Shown here: positions 1 through 9,573 of the stretch, in pieces
Layout: each line of letters begins with the position of its first letter
How positions within the stretch are numbered: position 1 is the first letter of the stretch
Source of the DNA: Neptunomonas concharum
GTDB taxonomy: Bacteria; Pseudomonadota; Gammaproteobacteria; Pseudomonadales; Balneatricaceae
DNA: 64,000 bases
Direction of reading: 5' to 3'
NCBI RefSeq assembly: GCF_008630635.1
Contig: NZ_CP043869.1
Coordinates: 682,001-746,000 of the forward strand
Program-made: the position numbers and the translations under genes
The notes under the pieces: model-generated
What the model was told of the DNA's origin: nothing
What the model saw: only the letters and a program-made list of their open reading frames with translations
Database searches by the model: none

Positions 1-1209
1 CACATTCTACCTCAGATTGGTTTAGGTGCGACGCTGGAGTCTGGTCAGTCCGTCTTGGCAACATTGGATAAACTATCTATGGATCTAGGCTTTGCGCAAT
101 ATACGGCAGGCAAAAAGTCCACTATCGATATTTTCTTCCTGACGGTTGCACTGATGTGTGGTACAGCAGGTCTTCCGCACGTAATTGTACGCTTCTTTAC
201 CGTACCTCGTGTTAAAGACGCGCGTACTTCTGCTGGCTGGGCGTTGATTTTCATCGCATTGCTTTACACTGCGGTTCCTGGTGTTGCAGGCTTCGGTCGT
301 GTAAACCTGATTCAGACTATCAATGGCCCTGATAACGCAGGTACTGCTTACAGCGAAATTCCATCTTGGTTTAAAAACTGGGAAAATGCAGGTCTTCTGG
401 CGTGGAATGACCGAAACGGCGATGGAAAAATCCAGTACGCTGCCGGTGCTGCATTTGATGGTAAAGGTGGTAAGCCTCAGTTTGATGGGGCTGATACTCG
501 TGGCGAAATGGGACAGCGTTTGGCAGTTAATGCTAAAGCGGGTGCTGAATTCGATTCAGCTAAACAGCCTTTTGCTAATGAAGTTTACGTAGACCGTGAC
601 ATCATGGTATTGGCTAACCCAGATATTGCTCAATTGCCTAACTGGGTAATCGCTTTGGTGGCTGCAGGTGCAGTTGCAGCGGCACTATCAACAGCTGCTG
701 GCCTATTGTTGGTAATCTCTACTGCAATCTCGCATGACTTGATGAAGAAAACTATCAATCCAAATATCACAGACAAACAAGAGCTTATGTATGCTCGTTT
801 GGCTGCGGTTGTGGCGATCTGTATTGCAGGTTACTTCGGTATCAACCCTCCAGGCTTCGTGGCTCAGGTAGTAGCGTTGGCGTTTGGTATCGCGTGTGCG
901 TCGGTATTCCCAACTATTATGCTGGGTATCTTCTACAAGCGCATGAACACGCAGGGCGCTATTGCAGGTATGCTGGTAGGTCTGATCTCTACTGTTGGCT
1001 ATATGTGGTACTTCGTATTCGGTGGCGGTAACTCTGCTGATTACTTCATGGGTATCTCGCCAGGTGGTTTCGGTACTGTTGGTATGATTCTGCACTTTGT
1101 TGTGGCAATTGTTGTTGCTTCAATGACACCGCCTCCATCTGAAGAGATGCAGCGTATCGTTGAAGATCTACGTATTCCACGTGGTGCTGGTGACGCTCAC
1201 GCTCACTAA
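1..1209 (+). CDS. Sodium:solute symporter, VC_2705-type (5' end outside window)
   Basis: Inner-membrane cation:solute symporter of the SSS family, close to acetate/monocarboxylate permeases. The frame is open from base 1, so the start lies upstream; the visible part is the C-terminal 402 residues. The block GTAGLPHVIVRFFTVP is typical of SSS permeases, and several long hydrophobic segments follow (around bases 640-720, 800-930, 960-1020 and 1080-1130). A hydrophilic insert between membrane segments holds the EF-hand-like loop DRNGDGKI (bases 409-432). The TM-rich C-terminus and the following DUF294 and exonuclease genes match the VC_2705 neighbourhood, where a small DUF4212 subunit usually lies upstream (not visible here). 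Codon use leans to CTG, GGT and AAC. The substrate is not determinable; acetate-like is inference. Confidence 0.9.
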   Translation, partial: HILPQIGLGATLESGQSVLATLDKLSMDLGFAQYTAGKKSTIDIFFLTVALMCGTAGLPHVIVRFFTVPRVKDARTSAGWALIFIALLYTAVPGVAGFGRVNLIQTINGPDNAGTAYSEIPSWFKNWENAGLLAWNDRNGDGKIQYAAGAAFDGKGGKPQFDGADTRGEMGQRLAVNAKAGAEFDSAKQPFANEVYVDRDIMVLANPDIAQLPNWVIALVAAGAVAAALSTAAGLLLVISTAISHDLMKKTINPNITDKQELMYARLAAVVAICIAGYFGINPPGFVAQVVALAFGIACASVFPTIMLGIFYKRMNTQGAIAGMLVGLISTVGYMWYFVFGGGNSADYFMGISPGGFGTVGMILHFVVAIVVASMTPPPSEEMQRIVEDLRIPRGAGDAHAH

Positions 1210-1236
1210 TATTTGAGTTAGTTCTCAAAATACCGA

Positions 1237-1270
1237 GGGCGCATCAGCGAGAGTTGATGTGCCCTTTTTT
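1237..1270 (+). terminator. Intrinsic terminator after the symporter gene
   Basis: A 10-bp stem (GGGCGCATCA with TGATGTGCCC, one G-U pair) and a 7-nt loop are followed by six T. It sits 28 bp after the symporter stop codon. Confidence 0.85.
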
Positions 1271-1290
1271 ATGAAATAGAGGAAATTTCT

Positions 1291-3123
1291 ATGCCTTCAT
1301 CTTTCAATATGGATAACTTGCCATTTAGCCTGCTGAGTGATAGCGAGCAAGCATTGCTTCGTCAAAATCTTGATATTGGCTATTTTCAGAAAGGTGAGGT
1401 CGTAATGGCGGCCGGATCTGTTCCTGAAGGTGTGTATGTTGTCTTGAAAGGACGAGTTTCGGAGAGTGAAGCACCTGACGGTGAAGATGATGGTCAGGAG
1501 CATATATTTGTTCACTATGAGAATGAGGATTACTTTGGTGCTTGGTCGGCAATTAAAGGCAGGGCTATTCATAACTTTACCGCAGAAGAGGAAACGATTT
1601 GCCATATCATTCCTACTAAGACGGTGTTGGATCTAGTTTCTACTAACTCCTTGTTTGCTGATTATTTTCAACAAAATTTAACGGCAAAGACTGAGATTCT
1701 TGAGCAGCACGGTGAATCTCAGGACATGGCTGAGTTTATGTTAGCCAGAGTGAGTGAGGGTGTAATCAGGGAGCCTCTGATTGTTCTAGAAGAAACCTCA
1801 ATCAAAGAAGCCACTGTTCTGATGCGCGAGAAAAAAGTGGACTGTGTGCTGGTTCGAAAAGGGACTCGATACGGAATGGTAACGGGTACGGACCTGTTAA
1901 ATGCAGTGGTGATGAATGAATTACCGATATCGACATCGGTGGCTGATATAGCCACGTATCGCTTAATAAGTATCAACCCAGACGAGTATCTGTTCAACGC
2001 TCTAATTACCATGACACAGCAGCACATCGAACGAGTGGTTGTAATGGAGGGCGCAGAGCTGGTCGGTATAGTTGATTTAACTGATGTATTGAGCTTTTTC
2101 TCAAGTCACTCGCATGTCATTGGTTTGCGTATTGAGCGTGCAAAAACAGTCGAAGATTTGCATGTGGCTGCTCAAGGGTTGAATGATTTAATTCGCTCAT
2201 TGGTATCTCATGGGGTTAAGACACGCTTTGCGATGGATCTGTTAGCTGCGATGAATGGCCGTGTGATGGCTAAGCTGTTTGATTTAATGGTTCCTGTGGA
2301 TATGCAGCCTCACGTTTGCCTGATTGTTATGGGCTCGGAGGGGCGTGGTGAGCAGGTCATGAAAACGGATCAGGATAATGCAATTATTTATCGTGACGGG
2401 CTTGTTTGGCCTCAAATGCAAGACGTGATGAACCGCTTTAGTGAAGAGTTAATGAAATTTGGGTACCCGCCTTGTCCGGGTAATATCATGGTTTCAAACC
2501 CAGAATGGGTGAACTCACTGGGTGATTGGACTCAGAAGATGGGAGACTGGTCTTCGAGTTGGAAAGAGTCTGATCAAATGAATTTGGCGATCGCTGTTGA
2601 TGCAAAACCCGTTGCTGGTAATCCTGCTTTATTTAAAGCGGCGAGGAACTGGTTTTTTAAGTATTTGAAAAACAATGATGTTTTCTTCTCTCATTTTGCC
2701 AAGGTGGCGCTGGAGTTTGATACACCTCTGACTTTTTTTGGAAACTTAAAGGAAAAAGGGCAATTGGATGTCAAAAAAGGCGGTATCTTCCCTATTGTTC
2801 ACGGTGTTAGAACAATGGCATTAGAGCAGCGTATTTTAGCGACAAATACCTTTAAGCGTTTAGAGGCCCTGGCAGAAGCCGGCATTATGAAAGAAAAGCA
2901 TGCGAAGGATTTATCGGAAGCCTTAGGTTTGTTTATTCAGTTGCGGCTGCGCCAGCAAATCAAAAGGGCGGAAGAGCAAGAAGCGGGTGTTGACCTAACG
3001 CCTAATACCCTTGATCTCCAGTCTATGAATAAAATGGAACGTGATCTGTTGAGGGATGCATTTCATATAGTGAAAGGGTTTAAAAAGCATTTAGAGTTGC
3101 GTTATCACTTAGGGAGTCGTTAA
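1291..3123 (+). CDS. cNMP-binding / CBS / DUF294 nucleotidyltransferase-like protein
   Basis: Predicted cytoplasmic signalling protein of 610 residues. Order of domains: cyclic-nucleotide-binding fold (about 10-130), a CBS pair (about 155-270), a DUF294 nucleotidyltransferase-like domain (about 290-440) and the DUF294 C-terminal helical domain (about 470-605). The nucleotidyltransferase signature is visible as GSEGRGEQVMKTDQDNAI (GS, then D-x-D), resembling the GlnD head. The substrate is unknown. In many gammaproteobacteria this gene follows the VC_2705 symporter, suggesting it regulates uptake or the fate of the solute; that is inference. An AGAGGAAA ribosome site precedes the ATG. The exonuclease gene follows after 5 bp, so the two are probably cotranscribed. 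Confidence 0.85.
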   Translation: MPSSFNMDNLPFSLLSDSEQALLRQNLDIGYFQKGEVVMAAGSVPEGVYVVLKGRVSESEAPDGEDDGQEHIFVHYENEDYFGAWSAIKGRAIHNFTAEEETICHIIPTKTVLDLVSTNSLFADYFQQNLTAKTEILEQHGESQDMAEFMLARVSEGVIREPLIVLEETSIKEATVLMREKKVDCVLVRKGTRYGMVTGTDLLNAVVMNELPISTSVADIATYRLISINPDEYLFNALITMTQQHIERVVVMEGAELVGIVDLTDVLSFFSSHSHVIGLRIERAKTVEDLHVAAQGLNDLIRSLVSHGVKTRFAMDLLAAMNGRVMAKLFDLMVPVDMQPHVCLIVMGSEGRGEQVMKTDQDNAIIYRDGLVWPQMQDVMNRFSEELMKFGYPPCPGNIMVSNPEWVNSLGDWTQKMGDWSSSWKESDQMNLAIAVDAKPVAGNPALFKAARNWFFKYLKNNDVFFSHFAKVALEFDTPLTFFGNLKEKGQLDVKKGGIFPIVHGVRTMALEQRILATNTFKRLEALAEAGIMKEKHAKDLSEALGLFIQLRLRQQIKRAEEQEAGVDLTPNTLDLQSMNKMERDLLRDAFHIVKGFKKHLELRYHLGSR

Positions 3124-3128
3124 ATTTT

Positions 3129-3755
3129 ATGATTATCCCCAGAACAATAAGAAGAATGAAAGAAAAAATGGAGCATAGGACAGGTCCCTATGCTCATCTC
3201 TTTGAACCATATGAGGGTGATGAGGTTGTTTCCTTAGATTGTGAGACAACCGGGCTGGATGTGAAAACGGCTGATATCGTTTCTATTGGTGCAGTTAAAG
3301 TTAAAGGGAGAAAGGTACTCACTAGCGACCGTCTTGATATTAAGTTGAGGCCGCCTAAAAGTCTCACGGGGGATTCTATTAAAATCCATAAAATAAGAGC
3401 AGCTGATCTTATTGATGGTATTGAGCTGGATGATGCTCTTGAGCAGGTATTGGCGTTTGTAGGGAATAGGCCAATCCTTGGTTATTACGTGAACTATGAT
3501 ATCAGGATGCTGGATAAGTTTATTCGCCCCAAGTTTGGCTTTGGGTTGCCTTGTAAGGCGATTGAGCTATCTCATGTCTATCACGATATAATTAAGTGGC
3601 GCTCGGTTGGCGGTAACGTTGACCTTCGGTTTGATACTATATCTAAAAAGCTAGATATCCCGATGCTTGAGCGACATACAGCTCTGGGGGATGCCATTAC
3701 AGTTGCCTTAATGTATGTTCGCTTGAAATACGGCGACCCTCCAGATGTAGCTTAA
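3129..3755 (+). CDS. DEDDh 3'-5' exonuclease, PolC/DnaQ epsilon-like
   Basis: A 208-residue exonuclease of the DnaQ-like superfamily. The three Exo motifs are present: LDCETTGLD (Asp and Glu metal ligands, about residue 37), GYYVNYDIRMLDKF (Exo II Asp) and HTALGDA (Exo III His and Asp, DEDDh type). It removes 3' nucleotides from DNA or RNA; it lacks the rest of a polymerase and is not next to dnaE or rnhA, so it is probably a stand-alone repair or processing nuclease, not the replicative epsilon subunit. It lies 5 bp after the DUF294 gene and ends at an intrinsic terminator. Confidence 0.85.
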   Translation: MIIPRTIRRMKEKMEHRTGPYAHLFEPYEGDEVVSLDCETTGLDVKTADIVSIGAVKVKGRKVLTSDRLDIKLRPPKSLTGDSIKIHKIRAADLIDGIELDDALEQVLAFVGNRPILGYYVNYDIRMLDKFIRPKFGFGLPCKAIELSHVYHDIIKWRSVGGNVDLRFDTISKKLDIPMLERHTALGDAITVALMYVRLKYGDPPDVA

Positions 3756-3774
3756 TATAAATGTTTAAATTTAG

Positions 3775-3798
3775 AAAAGCGAGCTTGGCTCGCTTTTT
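3775..3798 (+). terminator. Intrinsic terminator after the exonuclease gene
   Basis: Inverted repeat AAAAGCGAGC / GCTCGCTTTT with a 3-nt loop (TTG), ending in a T run. It insulates the flagellar operon from the upstream unit; the A-rich left arm could also let it work on the other strand. Confidence 0.85.
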
Positions 3799-3871
3799 GC
3801 ATTTATGAGTATACTAAAACGTATTTTCTTTAGAAACGTCACATTTATGGCGCCAGTAGGGTTGATGCGGC

Positions 3872-3899
3872 TTGTTAAAGTGCTTTTATTGAATATAAT
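3872..3899 (+). promoter_or_regulatory. Sigma-70-like promoter ahead of fliE
   Basis: A -35 TTGTTA (3872-3877) and a perfect -10 TATAAT (3894-3899) are separated by 16 bp. Transcription would start near 3906, just ahead of the AGAGGTGG ribosome site and GTG start of fliE. No convincing sigma-54 -24/-12 pair was found in the same interval. Confidence 0.55.
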
Positions 3900-3926
3900 G
3901 TCAATAAATTGTCGTAGAGGTGGGTT

Positions 3927-4274
3927 GTGATTGAGAGGGCTGATATCAATAGTGTCTTGATGCAGATGCGTGCTATGAAAGCAGATGCACAACAAGGTGT
4001 TCAGGCTGTCAAAATTCCGACGCAGCTGGATTCTGTAAAAGGAATAGATAATGAAGGCTTTGGGTCTTTATTGAAAAATGCGGTTGATAAAGTCAATAGT
4101 ACCCAGATGGAGTCTAGTCGAATGGCGACTGCTTATGAGCAGGGCGATCCTCGAATAGAGCTAAGCCAAGTAATGATTCAGATGCAGAAGGCATCCGTTT
4201 CTTTTCAGGCGATGACACAAGTGCGCAACCGTCTAGTGACGGCTTATGAAGATGTTATGAAAATGCCAATTTGA
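3927..4274 (+). CDS. fliE: Flagellar hook-basal body protein FliE
   Basis: FliE joins the MS ring to the proximal rod and is among the first exported rod parts. The protein is 115 residues, close to the usual 100-115. The C-terminal half carries the family pattern: FGSLLKNAVDKVN, then a helix with MQKASVSFQAMTQVRNRL and a VTAYEDVMKMPI end. GTG start with ribosome site AGAGGTGG 5-6 bp upstream. It is the first gene of the flagellar run; the fleQ/fleSR regulators that often precede it in Pseudomonas are not here. Confidence 0.95.
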   Translation: MIERADINSVLMQMRAMKADAQQGVQAVKIPTQLDSVKGIDNEGFGSLLKNAVDKVNSTQMESSRMATAYEQGDPRIELSQVMIQMQKASVSFQAMTQVRNRLVTAYEDVMKMPI

Positions 4275-4300
4275 TGGCTTTATATAAGATATAAACACGT

Positions 4301-5968
4301 ATGGATAATAATGCAGCAGCGCTACAATCTGGTGGGCTAATGTCAGGCTTTAATAAGCTGACTATTCTCCGCCAATTGGGTCTGATGGTGGGCTTGGCTG
4401 CAAGTATTGCCATTGGTTTTGCTGTGGTGCTGTGGTCGCGTGCCCCAGATTATCGTGTTTTGTTTTCCAATCTTGAGTTTGTCGATGCTAATCAGGTTAT
4501 CGAGCAGCTAAAGCTATACAGCATCCCTTATAAGTTTGAGGGTGACGGTAGGGCAATCCTTGTACCGGATGAATATGTGCATCAGGCGCGTCTTAAGCTT
4601 GCTGCAGAAGGCTTCTCTGTTGATAAGACGGTAGGCTTTGAGCTATTGGATAAAGATCAGAGTTTAGGTGTAAGCCAGTTTATGGAAAATGCTCGCTATC
4701 GTCGAGGGCTTGAAGGGGAGCTTTCTCGAACGATAGCGAGCATGGTGGCAGTCAGGAATGCTAGGGTTCACTTAGCCATTCCTAAAGATACGGTATTTGT
4801 GCGGGATCAACGAAAAACCAGTGCTTCCGTCTTCTTAGAGTTATTTGCAGGTCGGAAATTAGAGCGGGAGCATGTGGCTGCGATTGCGAATTTAGTAGCT
4901 TCTTCAATTCCGTCTTTAGATGTTAAAGATGTGACGGTAGTTGATCAGCGTGGGCAATTGTTGAGTGCGCGGGATGAAGACGAAGATGTAGTCTTAGCGT
5001 CGAAGCAGTTCGAATATGCGAGAAAAGTGGAAGAAACGCTGCTAAATCGGGTTAACAGCATACTCCTGCCGGTAGTAGGGACGGGGCGTTTTCGGGCAGA
5101 AGTTTCTGCTGAAGTTGATTTTACAGCAGTAGAGCAAACAGATGAACTTTATAATCCTGATCTCCCCTCTCTCAGGAGCGAGCAAACGGTTGATGAAAGT
5201 CGTGTTGGTGTAGGTAGTGCGCAAGGTATTCCAGGCGCACTCTCTAATCAACCCCCAGGCCCGGCTACGGTGCCTGAAGTAGCAAATGGCTCAAACGCAG
5301 CGGCAACTAACGGTGTTGTACCAGGTAGTAGCCGCAAACAGGCGACCAGAAATTTTGAGTTAGATCGCTCTATTTCCTATACAAAACACCAGAGTGGGCG
5401 TGTCGAGCGGTTAAGTGTAGCTGTTGTGGTGGATGATTTGATTTCTATCAACAGTGAAACAGGAGAAGCGGTTAAAACGCCTTGGTCAGAAAGTGAGTTG
5501 GAGCGTCTCAGGATCTTGGTGCAGGACGCTGTTGGTTACGTTGCTGTAAGGGGAGATAGTGTTAATGTCATTAACTCTCCTTTTGTTCCGGAGCAGGAAT
5601 TTGTCGAAGAAGAAATGCCTATTTGGGAGCAGCCTTGGTTGCAAGACCTGATTAAGCAAGTAGGTGCTGTGCTATTAGTCTTGCTCTTAGGGTTTGGGTT
5701 GCTGCGAATTCTAAAGGGGCTGGCGGCACCTGCGCTTCCTGCAGTGGCAGCTGGCGGCGCAGGAGATGTTTCGGCCGAGCTTGATGGTCTAGATGGTACT
5801 GACGTTTCAGATGATCGGGTAACCTTTGGTGGTCGAGAGGATTCCTTGTTACCGACACCTAATGAAAGCTTTGAATACCAACTAAATGCCGTACGAAGCA
5901 TGATTGCAGAAGATCCAGCACGTGTTGCGCAGGCGGTAAAACAGTGGATTAACACCGATGAGCGATGA
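4301..5968 (+). CDS. fliF: Flagellar MS-ring protein FliF
   Basis: Builds the MS ring in the inner membrane, the base on which the rotor and export gate assemble. The 555-residue protein has an N-terminal membrane helix (about 28-48), the YscJ-like ring-building domain (motif RVLFSNLEFVDANQVIEQLK), a long periplasmic region with a Pro/Asn/Ala-rich stretch (about 315-345), a second membrane helix (about 450-472) and an acidic C-terminal tail that binds FliG. The length matches the family. The stop overlaps the fliG start by 11 bp, consistent with the FliF-FliG contact. Confidence 0.97.
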   Translation: MDNNAAALQSGGLMSGFNKLTILRQLGLMVGLAASIAIGFAVVLWSRAPDYRVLFSNLEFVDANQVIEQLKLYSIPYKFEGDGRAILVPDEYVHQARLKLAAEGFSVDKTVGFELLDKDQSLGVSQFMENARYRRGLEGELSRTIASMVAVRNARVHLAIPKDTVFVRDQRKTSASVFLELFAGRKLEREHVAAIANLVASSIPSLDVKDVTVVDQRGQLLSARDEDEDVVLASKQFEYARKVEETLLNRVNSILLPVVGTGRFRAEVSAEVDFTAVEQTDELYNPDLPSLRSEQTVDESRVGVGSAQGIPGALSNQPPGPATVPEVANGSNAAATNGVVPGSSRKQATRNFELDRSISYTKHQSGRVERLSVAVVVDDLISINSETGEAVKTPWSESELERLRILVQDAVGYVAVRGDSVNVINSPFVPEQEFVEEEMPIWEQPWLQDLIKQVGAVLLVLLLGFGLLRILKGLAAPALPAVAAGGAGDVSAELDGLDGTDVSDDRVTFGGREDSLLPTPNESFEYQLNAVRSMIAEDPARVAQAVKQWINTDER

Positions 5969-6962
5969 TCAAGAGCTGAGGGACATAGAGAAGGCAGCTA
6001 TCTTGCTCATAAGCTTAGGAGAGGATGACGCGGCCGAGGTGCTCAAGCATCTGGGCCCTAAGCAAGTACAGCTGATTGGTGAAGCCATGACTCAGTTGGA
6101 CAACGTTCCTCAATCCCGTGTTGAAGGTGTTGTCTCTGACTTTATGCATTTAGTCAGCGATCAAACGGGTATTGGAATCAATAATGATCGTTATATCAGG
6201 GCAATGCTTAATCAGGCGTTAGGGGAAGAAAAGGCTAAAACCTTACTTGATCGTATTCTTATGAGTACGAATACCTCTGGGCTTGATACGATGCGCTGGA
6301 TGGAGCCTAGACAGATCGCCGAAACGATTCGCTTCGAACACCCTCAAATACAGGCAGTGGTTGTTTCATATTTAGACCCTGATCAAGCTGCCAGTGTATT
6401 GGCCTTTTTTGATGACAAAGTGCGTTTGGATATTATCATGCGTGTAGCTGCTTTAGATCGTATTCAGCCGCAAGCACTACAAGAGTTGAATGATATGCTA
6501 GAAGGCCAGTTCAGCGGCTCACGCAGCGGGCAATCTCGGACGTTGGGCGGTGTGAAGCAGGCATCAGATATTATGAACTTTATCGATAGCACGATTGAGG
6601 CCGAGTTGATGGAAGGTATTCGAGAAGTCGACGAAGGGCTGGCCGTACAAATTCAGGATCTTATGTTTGTCTTTGATAACCTCATTGATGTGGATGATCG
6701 AGGCGTACAGGTGATTTTGCGAGAAATATCAACTGATGTACTGATTTTGGCATTGAAGGGTGCGGAGACCGCGCTTCAGGAGAAAATTTTTAGGAATATG
6801 TCAAAACGTGCGGCTGAGTTGCTTCGTGATGATTTGGAAGCGAAGGGGCCAGTGCGTGTCAGTGAAGTGGAAGAAGCCCAGAAAGAGATTCTTGCTGTTG
6901 CTCGTCGCCTTGCAGATGATGGTGAAATTATGCTCGGTGGCAGCGGCGATGACATGATTTAG
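5958..6962 (+). CDS. fliG: Flagellar motor switch protein FliG
   Basis: Rotor component that receives torque from the stator and transmits switching from FliM. At 334 residues it has the usual three armadillo-like regions: N-terminal FliF-binding part (KAAILLISLGEDDAAEVLKH), the middle EHPQIQAVVVSYL segment (the EHPQ motif for FliM), and the C-terminal torque helix with charged residues (ALKGAETALQEKIFRNMSKR). It overlaps fliF by 11 bp and is followed by fliH after 8 bp. Confidence 0.97.
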   Translation: MSDDQELRDIEKAAILLISLGEDDAAEVLKHLGPKQVQLIGEAMTQLDNVPQSRVEGVVSDFMHLVSDQTGIGINNDRYIRAMLNQALGEEKAKTLLDRILMSTNTSGLDTMRWMEPRQIAETIRFEHPQIQAVVVSYLDPDQAASVLAFFDDKVRLDIIMRVAALDRIQPQALQELNDMLEGQFSGSRSGQSRTLGGVKQASDIMNFIDSTIEAELMEGIREVDEGLAVQIQDLMFVFDNLIDVDDRGVQVILREISTDVLILALKGAETALQEKIFRNMSKRAAELLRDDLEAKGPVRVSEVEEAQKEILAVARRLADDGEIMLGGSGDDMI

Positions 6963-6970
6963 GTGTACCT

Positions 6971-7747
6971 ATGAAACCCTTTGAAAAGGTACCTGTTAGG
7001 ATTAAAGCTGCCGATATTACAAGCGCCACGCAAAGCTGGTTGTTGCCAGAAGTTGGAAGCAGTCATGTGATTGGTATTCACGCTAAAAAAGGCGAGCCTG
7101 AACCAGATGTTATCGTACAGGAAGAGGAAATTGTTGCTGAAAAAGTTACCTTGGCTGAGCTAGAGTCCATTCGTGAAAGCGCATTTGAAGAAGGATTTGA
7201 AAGCGGTAAGCAGGAAGGTTACGAGTTTGGTCAAAAAGAGGGAGAGGCGCGCGGATATCAAGCGGGTTTAGAGCGAGGAGAGCAGGAAGTCAAAGTGCTC
7301 ACAGAAAAACTGTCCTCTATGTTAGCCTCTTTGGAATCACCCTTGTGGAAAAGGAATGAAGCATGTGCTGAGTGGGTTTCTACTTTGGCAATCAATATCG
7401 CAGAATCTGTGCTGCGCACAGAAGCCGTTTACCAAAAAGAAGTGATTCTTGAATCGGTAAAAGCCTCGCTCTCTCAATTGCCTGATCCAGAGGCTGAAAT
7501 TCGCGTGCGTATACATCCCGATGATCAGTTGGCTGTTGCTTCTCTATCTGAGCTACCTGATAGTCGAATTCGGTTTGTGATAGACCCCTCGGTTACGTTG
7601 GGGGGGTGTTTTGTTGAGTCTCAAAATACGCGTATAGATGATTCCATTGAGCGCCGTTTTTCTGATGTGGTGGCGAAAGTGAATCAGCGCCTTGCTGAGC
7701 ATCTTAGAGTTTCTAACTCTACATCCAGTGATACCCATGAAGGATGA
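6971..7747 (+). CDS. fliH: Flagellar export ATPase regulator FliH
   Basis: Stator of the export ATPase; dimerises, binds FliI and links it to FliN at the C ring. 258 residues. Residues about 70-105 show the glycine repeat typical of FliH ([18 protein letters not shown] and onward, a GxxxG series), followed by the helical HrpE/YscL-like C-terminal domain. The 3' end overlaps fliI by 11 bp, so the two are translationally coupled. Confidence 0.93.
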   Translation: MKPFEKVPVRIKAADITSATQSWLLPEVGSSHVIGIHAKKGEPEPDVIVQEEEIVAEKVTLAELESIRESAFEEGFESGKQEGYEFGQKEGEARGYQAGLERGEQEVKVLTEKLSSMLASLESPLWKRNEACAEWVSTLAINIAESVLRTEAVYQKEVILESVKASLSQLPDPEAEIRVRIHPDDQLAVASLSELPDSRIRFVIDPSVTLGGCFVESQNTRIDDSIERRFSDVVAKVNQRLAEHLRVSNSTSSDTHEG

Positions 7748-9080
7748 GGATCTAAAGCGTGCAATGGAGGCACTGCAAGCCCCTCTTAGTTCGCCTCAAC
7801 CTATGTTGCAAGGGCGTATTACCCGTTTGATTGGCCTTACTATTGAAGCAGTTGGTCTGAATGTGGCTATTGGCGATAACTGTCTTATTATGAGGCCCAG
7901 TGCTGGAATTGAGGCTGAAGTGGTTGGCTTCTCGGGGGACCGTATCTATCTGATGCCTCTTCAACCAGTTGATGGCTTAGCACCGGGTGCCAAGGTGATC
8001 GCTTTAAATGCGGATCGGGATGTTCCGGTTGGTTTTGAACTTCTTGGGCGTGTGCTCAATGGAGTTGGCGAGCCATTGGACGGTAAGGGGGCTTTAAAGT
8101 GTGAGCAATCTGTTTCTATGGCGGGAGAGGTGATTAATCCGCTTGAACGTTATCCTATCAACGAAACACTAGATGTTGGAATTAAAGCGATTAATGCGCT
8201 GCTGACTGTAGGTAAAGGCCAGCGTTTGGGCTTATTTGCGGGTAGTGGTGTGGGAAAATCAGTACTGTTGGGGATGATGACTCGAGCGACAGAGGCTGAT
8301 ATCACCGTTGTAGGCCTGATTGGGGAGAGGGGGCGAGAGGTTAAAGAGTTTGTTGAGCATAACCTAGGGCCTGAAGGATTAGCGCGTTCTGTCGTTGTGG
8401 CCTCGCCGGCAGATGACTCTCCATTAATGCGGCTAAGAGCGTCACAATTAACCACTCGAATTGCAGAATACTTTCGTTCTCAGGGTAAAAGTGTGCTCCT
8501 GCTAATGGACTCGCTCACCCGTTATGCACAAGCTCAGCGTGAAATTGCTTTGGCAATAGGGGAGCCTCCCGCAACTAAAGGCTACCCGCCGTCAGTGTTT
8601 GCAAAACTTCCTAAATTGGTTGAACGCGCAGGTAATGATGCAACGGGGCAAGGGTCTATCACGGCTTTTTATACTGTGTTGACGGAAGGTGACGATCAGC
8701 AAGACCCTGTAGCTGATGCAGCGCGTGCGATTTTAGATGGGCACGTAGTATTGTCGCGTCAACTTGCTGAGCAGGGGCATTATCCTGCAATTGATGTTGA
8801 GGCATCAATCAGTCGAGCGATGCCATCTATTGTTACTTCTGAGCATATGGCGTTGGCAATGCGCTTTAAGCAGCTATACTCAAAATATCAGCAAAATGCG
8901 GACTTGATTGCTGTCGGAGCTTATGTGCGTGGTAGTGACCCCGATACCGATTTTGCTATAGAGCGCGTACCAACAATGCGTCAATTCCTAAGACAGGGGC
9001 TAAATGAAGCAATGAATGTCAATGATAGCTTACGTATGATGTCGATATCTCTACAGCCTGCAGAGCCTGTACGGGCATGA
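7737..9080 (+). CDS. fliI: Flagellum-specific export ATPase FliI
   Basis: Hexameric ATPase of the flagellar type III export apparatus, related to F1 beta. The Walker A loop [15 protein letters not shown] and Walker [17 protein letters not shown] are clear, as is the conserved [18 protein letters not shown]. The ATG at 7737 gives 447 residues, the normal length; the frame is open further up to a TTG at 7692 inside fliH, which adds 15 unconserved residues and is unlikely. The end overlaps the fliJ start by 4 bp (ATGA). Confidence 0.96.
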   Translation: MKDEDLKRAMEALQAPLSSPQPMLQGRITRLIGLTIEAVGLNVAIGDNCLIMRPSAGIEAEVVGFSGDRIYLMPLQPVDGLAPGAKVIALNADRDVPVGFELLGRVLNGVGEPLDGKGALKCEQSVSMAGEVINPLERYPINETLDVGIKAINALLTVGKGQRLGLFAGSGVGKSVLLGMMTRATEADITVVGLIGERGREVKEFVEHNLGPEGLARSVVVASPADDSPLMRLRASQLTTRIAEYFRSQGKSVLLLMDSLTRYAQAQREIALAIGEPPATKGYPPSVFAKLPKLVERAGNDATGQGSITAFYTVLTEGDDQQDPVADAARAILDGHVVLSRQLAEQGHYPAIDVEASISRAMPSIVTSEHMALAMRFKQLYSKYQQNADLIAVGAYVRGSDPDTDFAIERVPTMRQFLRQGLNEAMNVNDSLRMMSISLQPAEPVRA

Positions 9081-9520
9081 AAAAACGCTCCTCTCGGCTT
9101 CAGGTTGTTCTCAATTTGGCTGAGCAGCGCAAAGCACAAGCTGAGCAGTTTTTGGGTGAGCAAGTAAAGCGTGTTGAGACTGATAAAGTACAGCTAGCAC
9201 AGTTGCAGGACTATTTGGCTGAATACCAGCAGGCTTATCGAGAGGCGGTCAATAGAGGGCTTGATATAGGGCAGCTGCAAAATTATCAGGCATTTATGGC
9301 GAAAATTTCTGATGCCATTGAGAAACATCGTAAGTCGATGCAGCACAACCTTGTTCAACTAGAGCAGATAAAGAAATACTGGGCTCAAATGCACGGTAAG
9401 CACCAAGCTGTTGATAACTTGGTTTCAAAAGTGGTTGCGCAAGAGAAACAGGTAGAAGATAAGCAGTTACAAAAATTGCTAGATGAGCGTTCTCAGCTTC
9501 GTCCTTCCGCTTTTATTTAA
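9077..9520 (+). CDS. fliJ: Flagellar export chaperone FliJ
   Basis: Coiled-coil protein of 147 residues that sits in the centre of the FliI ring and activates FlhA, like the gamma subunit of F1. The sequence is nearly all charged, Gln-rich heptads (for example [17 protein letters not shown]), starts with [18 protein letters not shown] as FliJ proteins do, and overlaps fliI by 4 bp. Position between fliI and fliK supports the call. Confidence 0.92.
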   Translation: MKKRSSRLQVVLNLAEQRKAQAEQFLGEQVKRVETDKVQLAQLQDYLAEYQQAYREAVNRGLDIGQLQNYQAFMAKISDAIEKHRKSMQHNLVQLEQIKKYWAQMHGKHQAVDNLVSKVVAQEKQVEDKQLQKLLDERSQLRPSAFI

Positions 9521-9573
9521 GATGGCCTTGATTTTGCTTTAACTCCACCATCGATAAGTTCATGGGTGGTATT

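Noticed and set aside
3129-3755. Calling the exonuclease dnaQ
   Set aside because: All Exo motifs are present, but sequence and neighbours do not match the replicative epsilon subunit.
3840-3870. Possible sigma-54 promoter before fliE (TGGCGC with GG-N10-GT)
   Set aside because: The -12 GC is missing; a better sigma-70 promoter lies just downstream.
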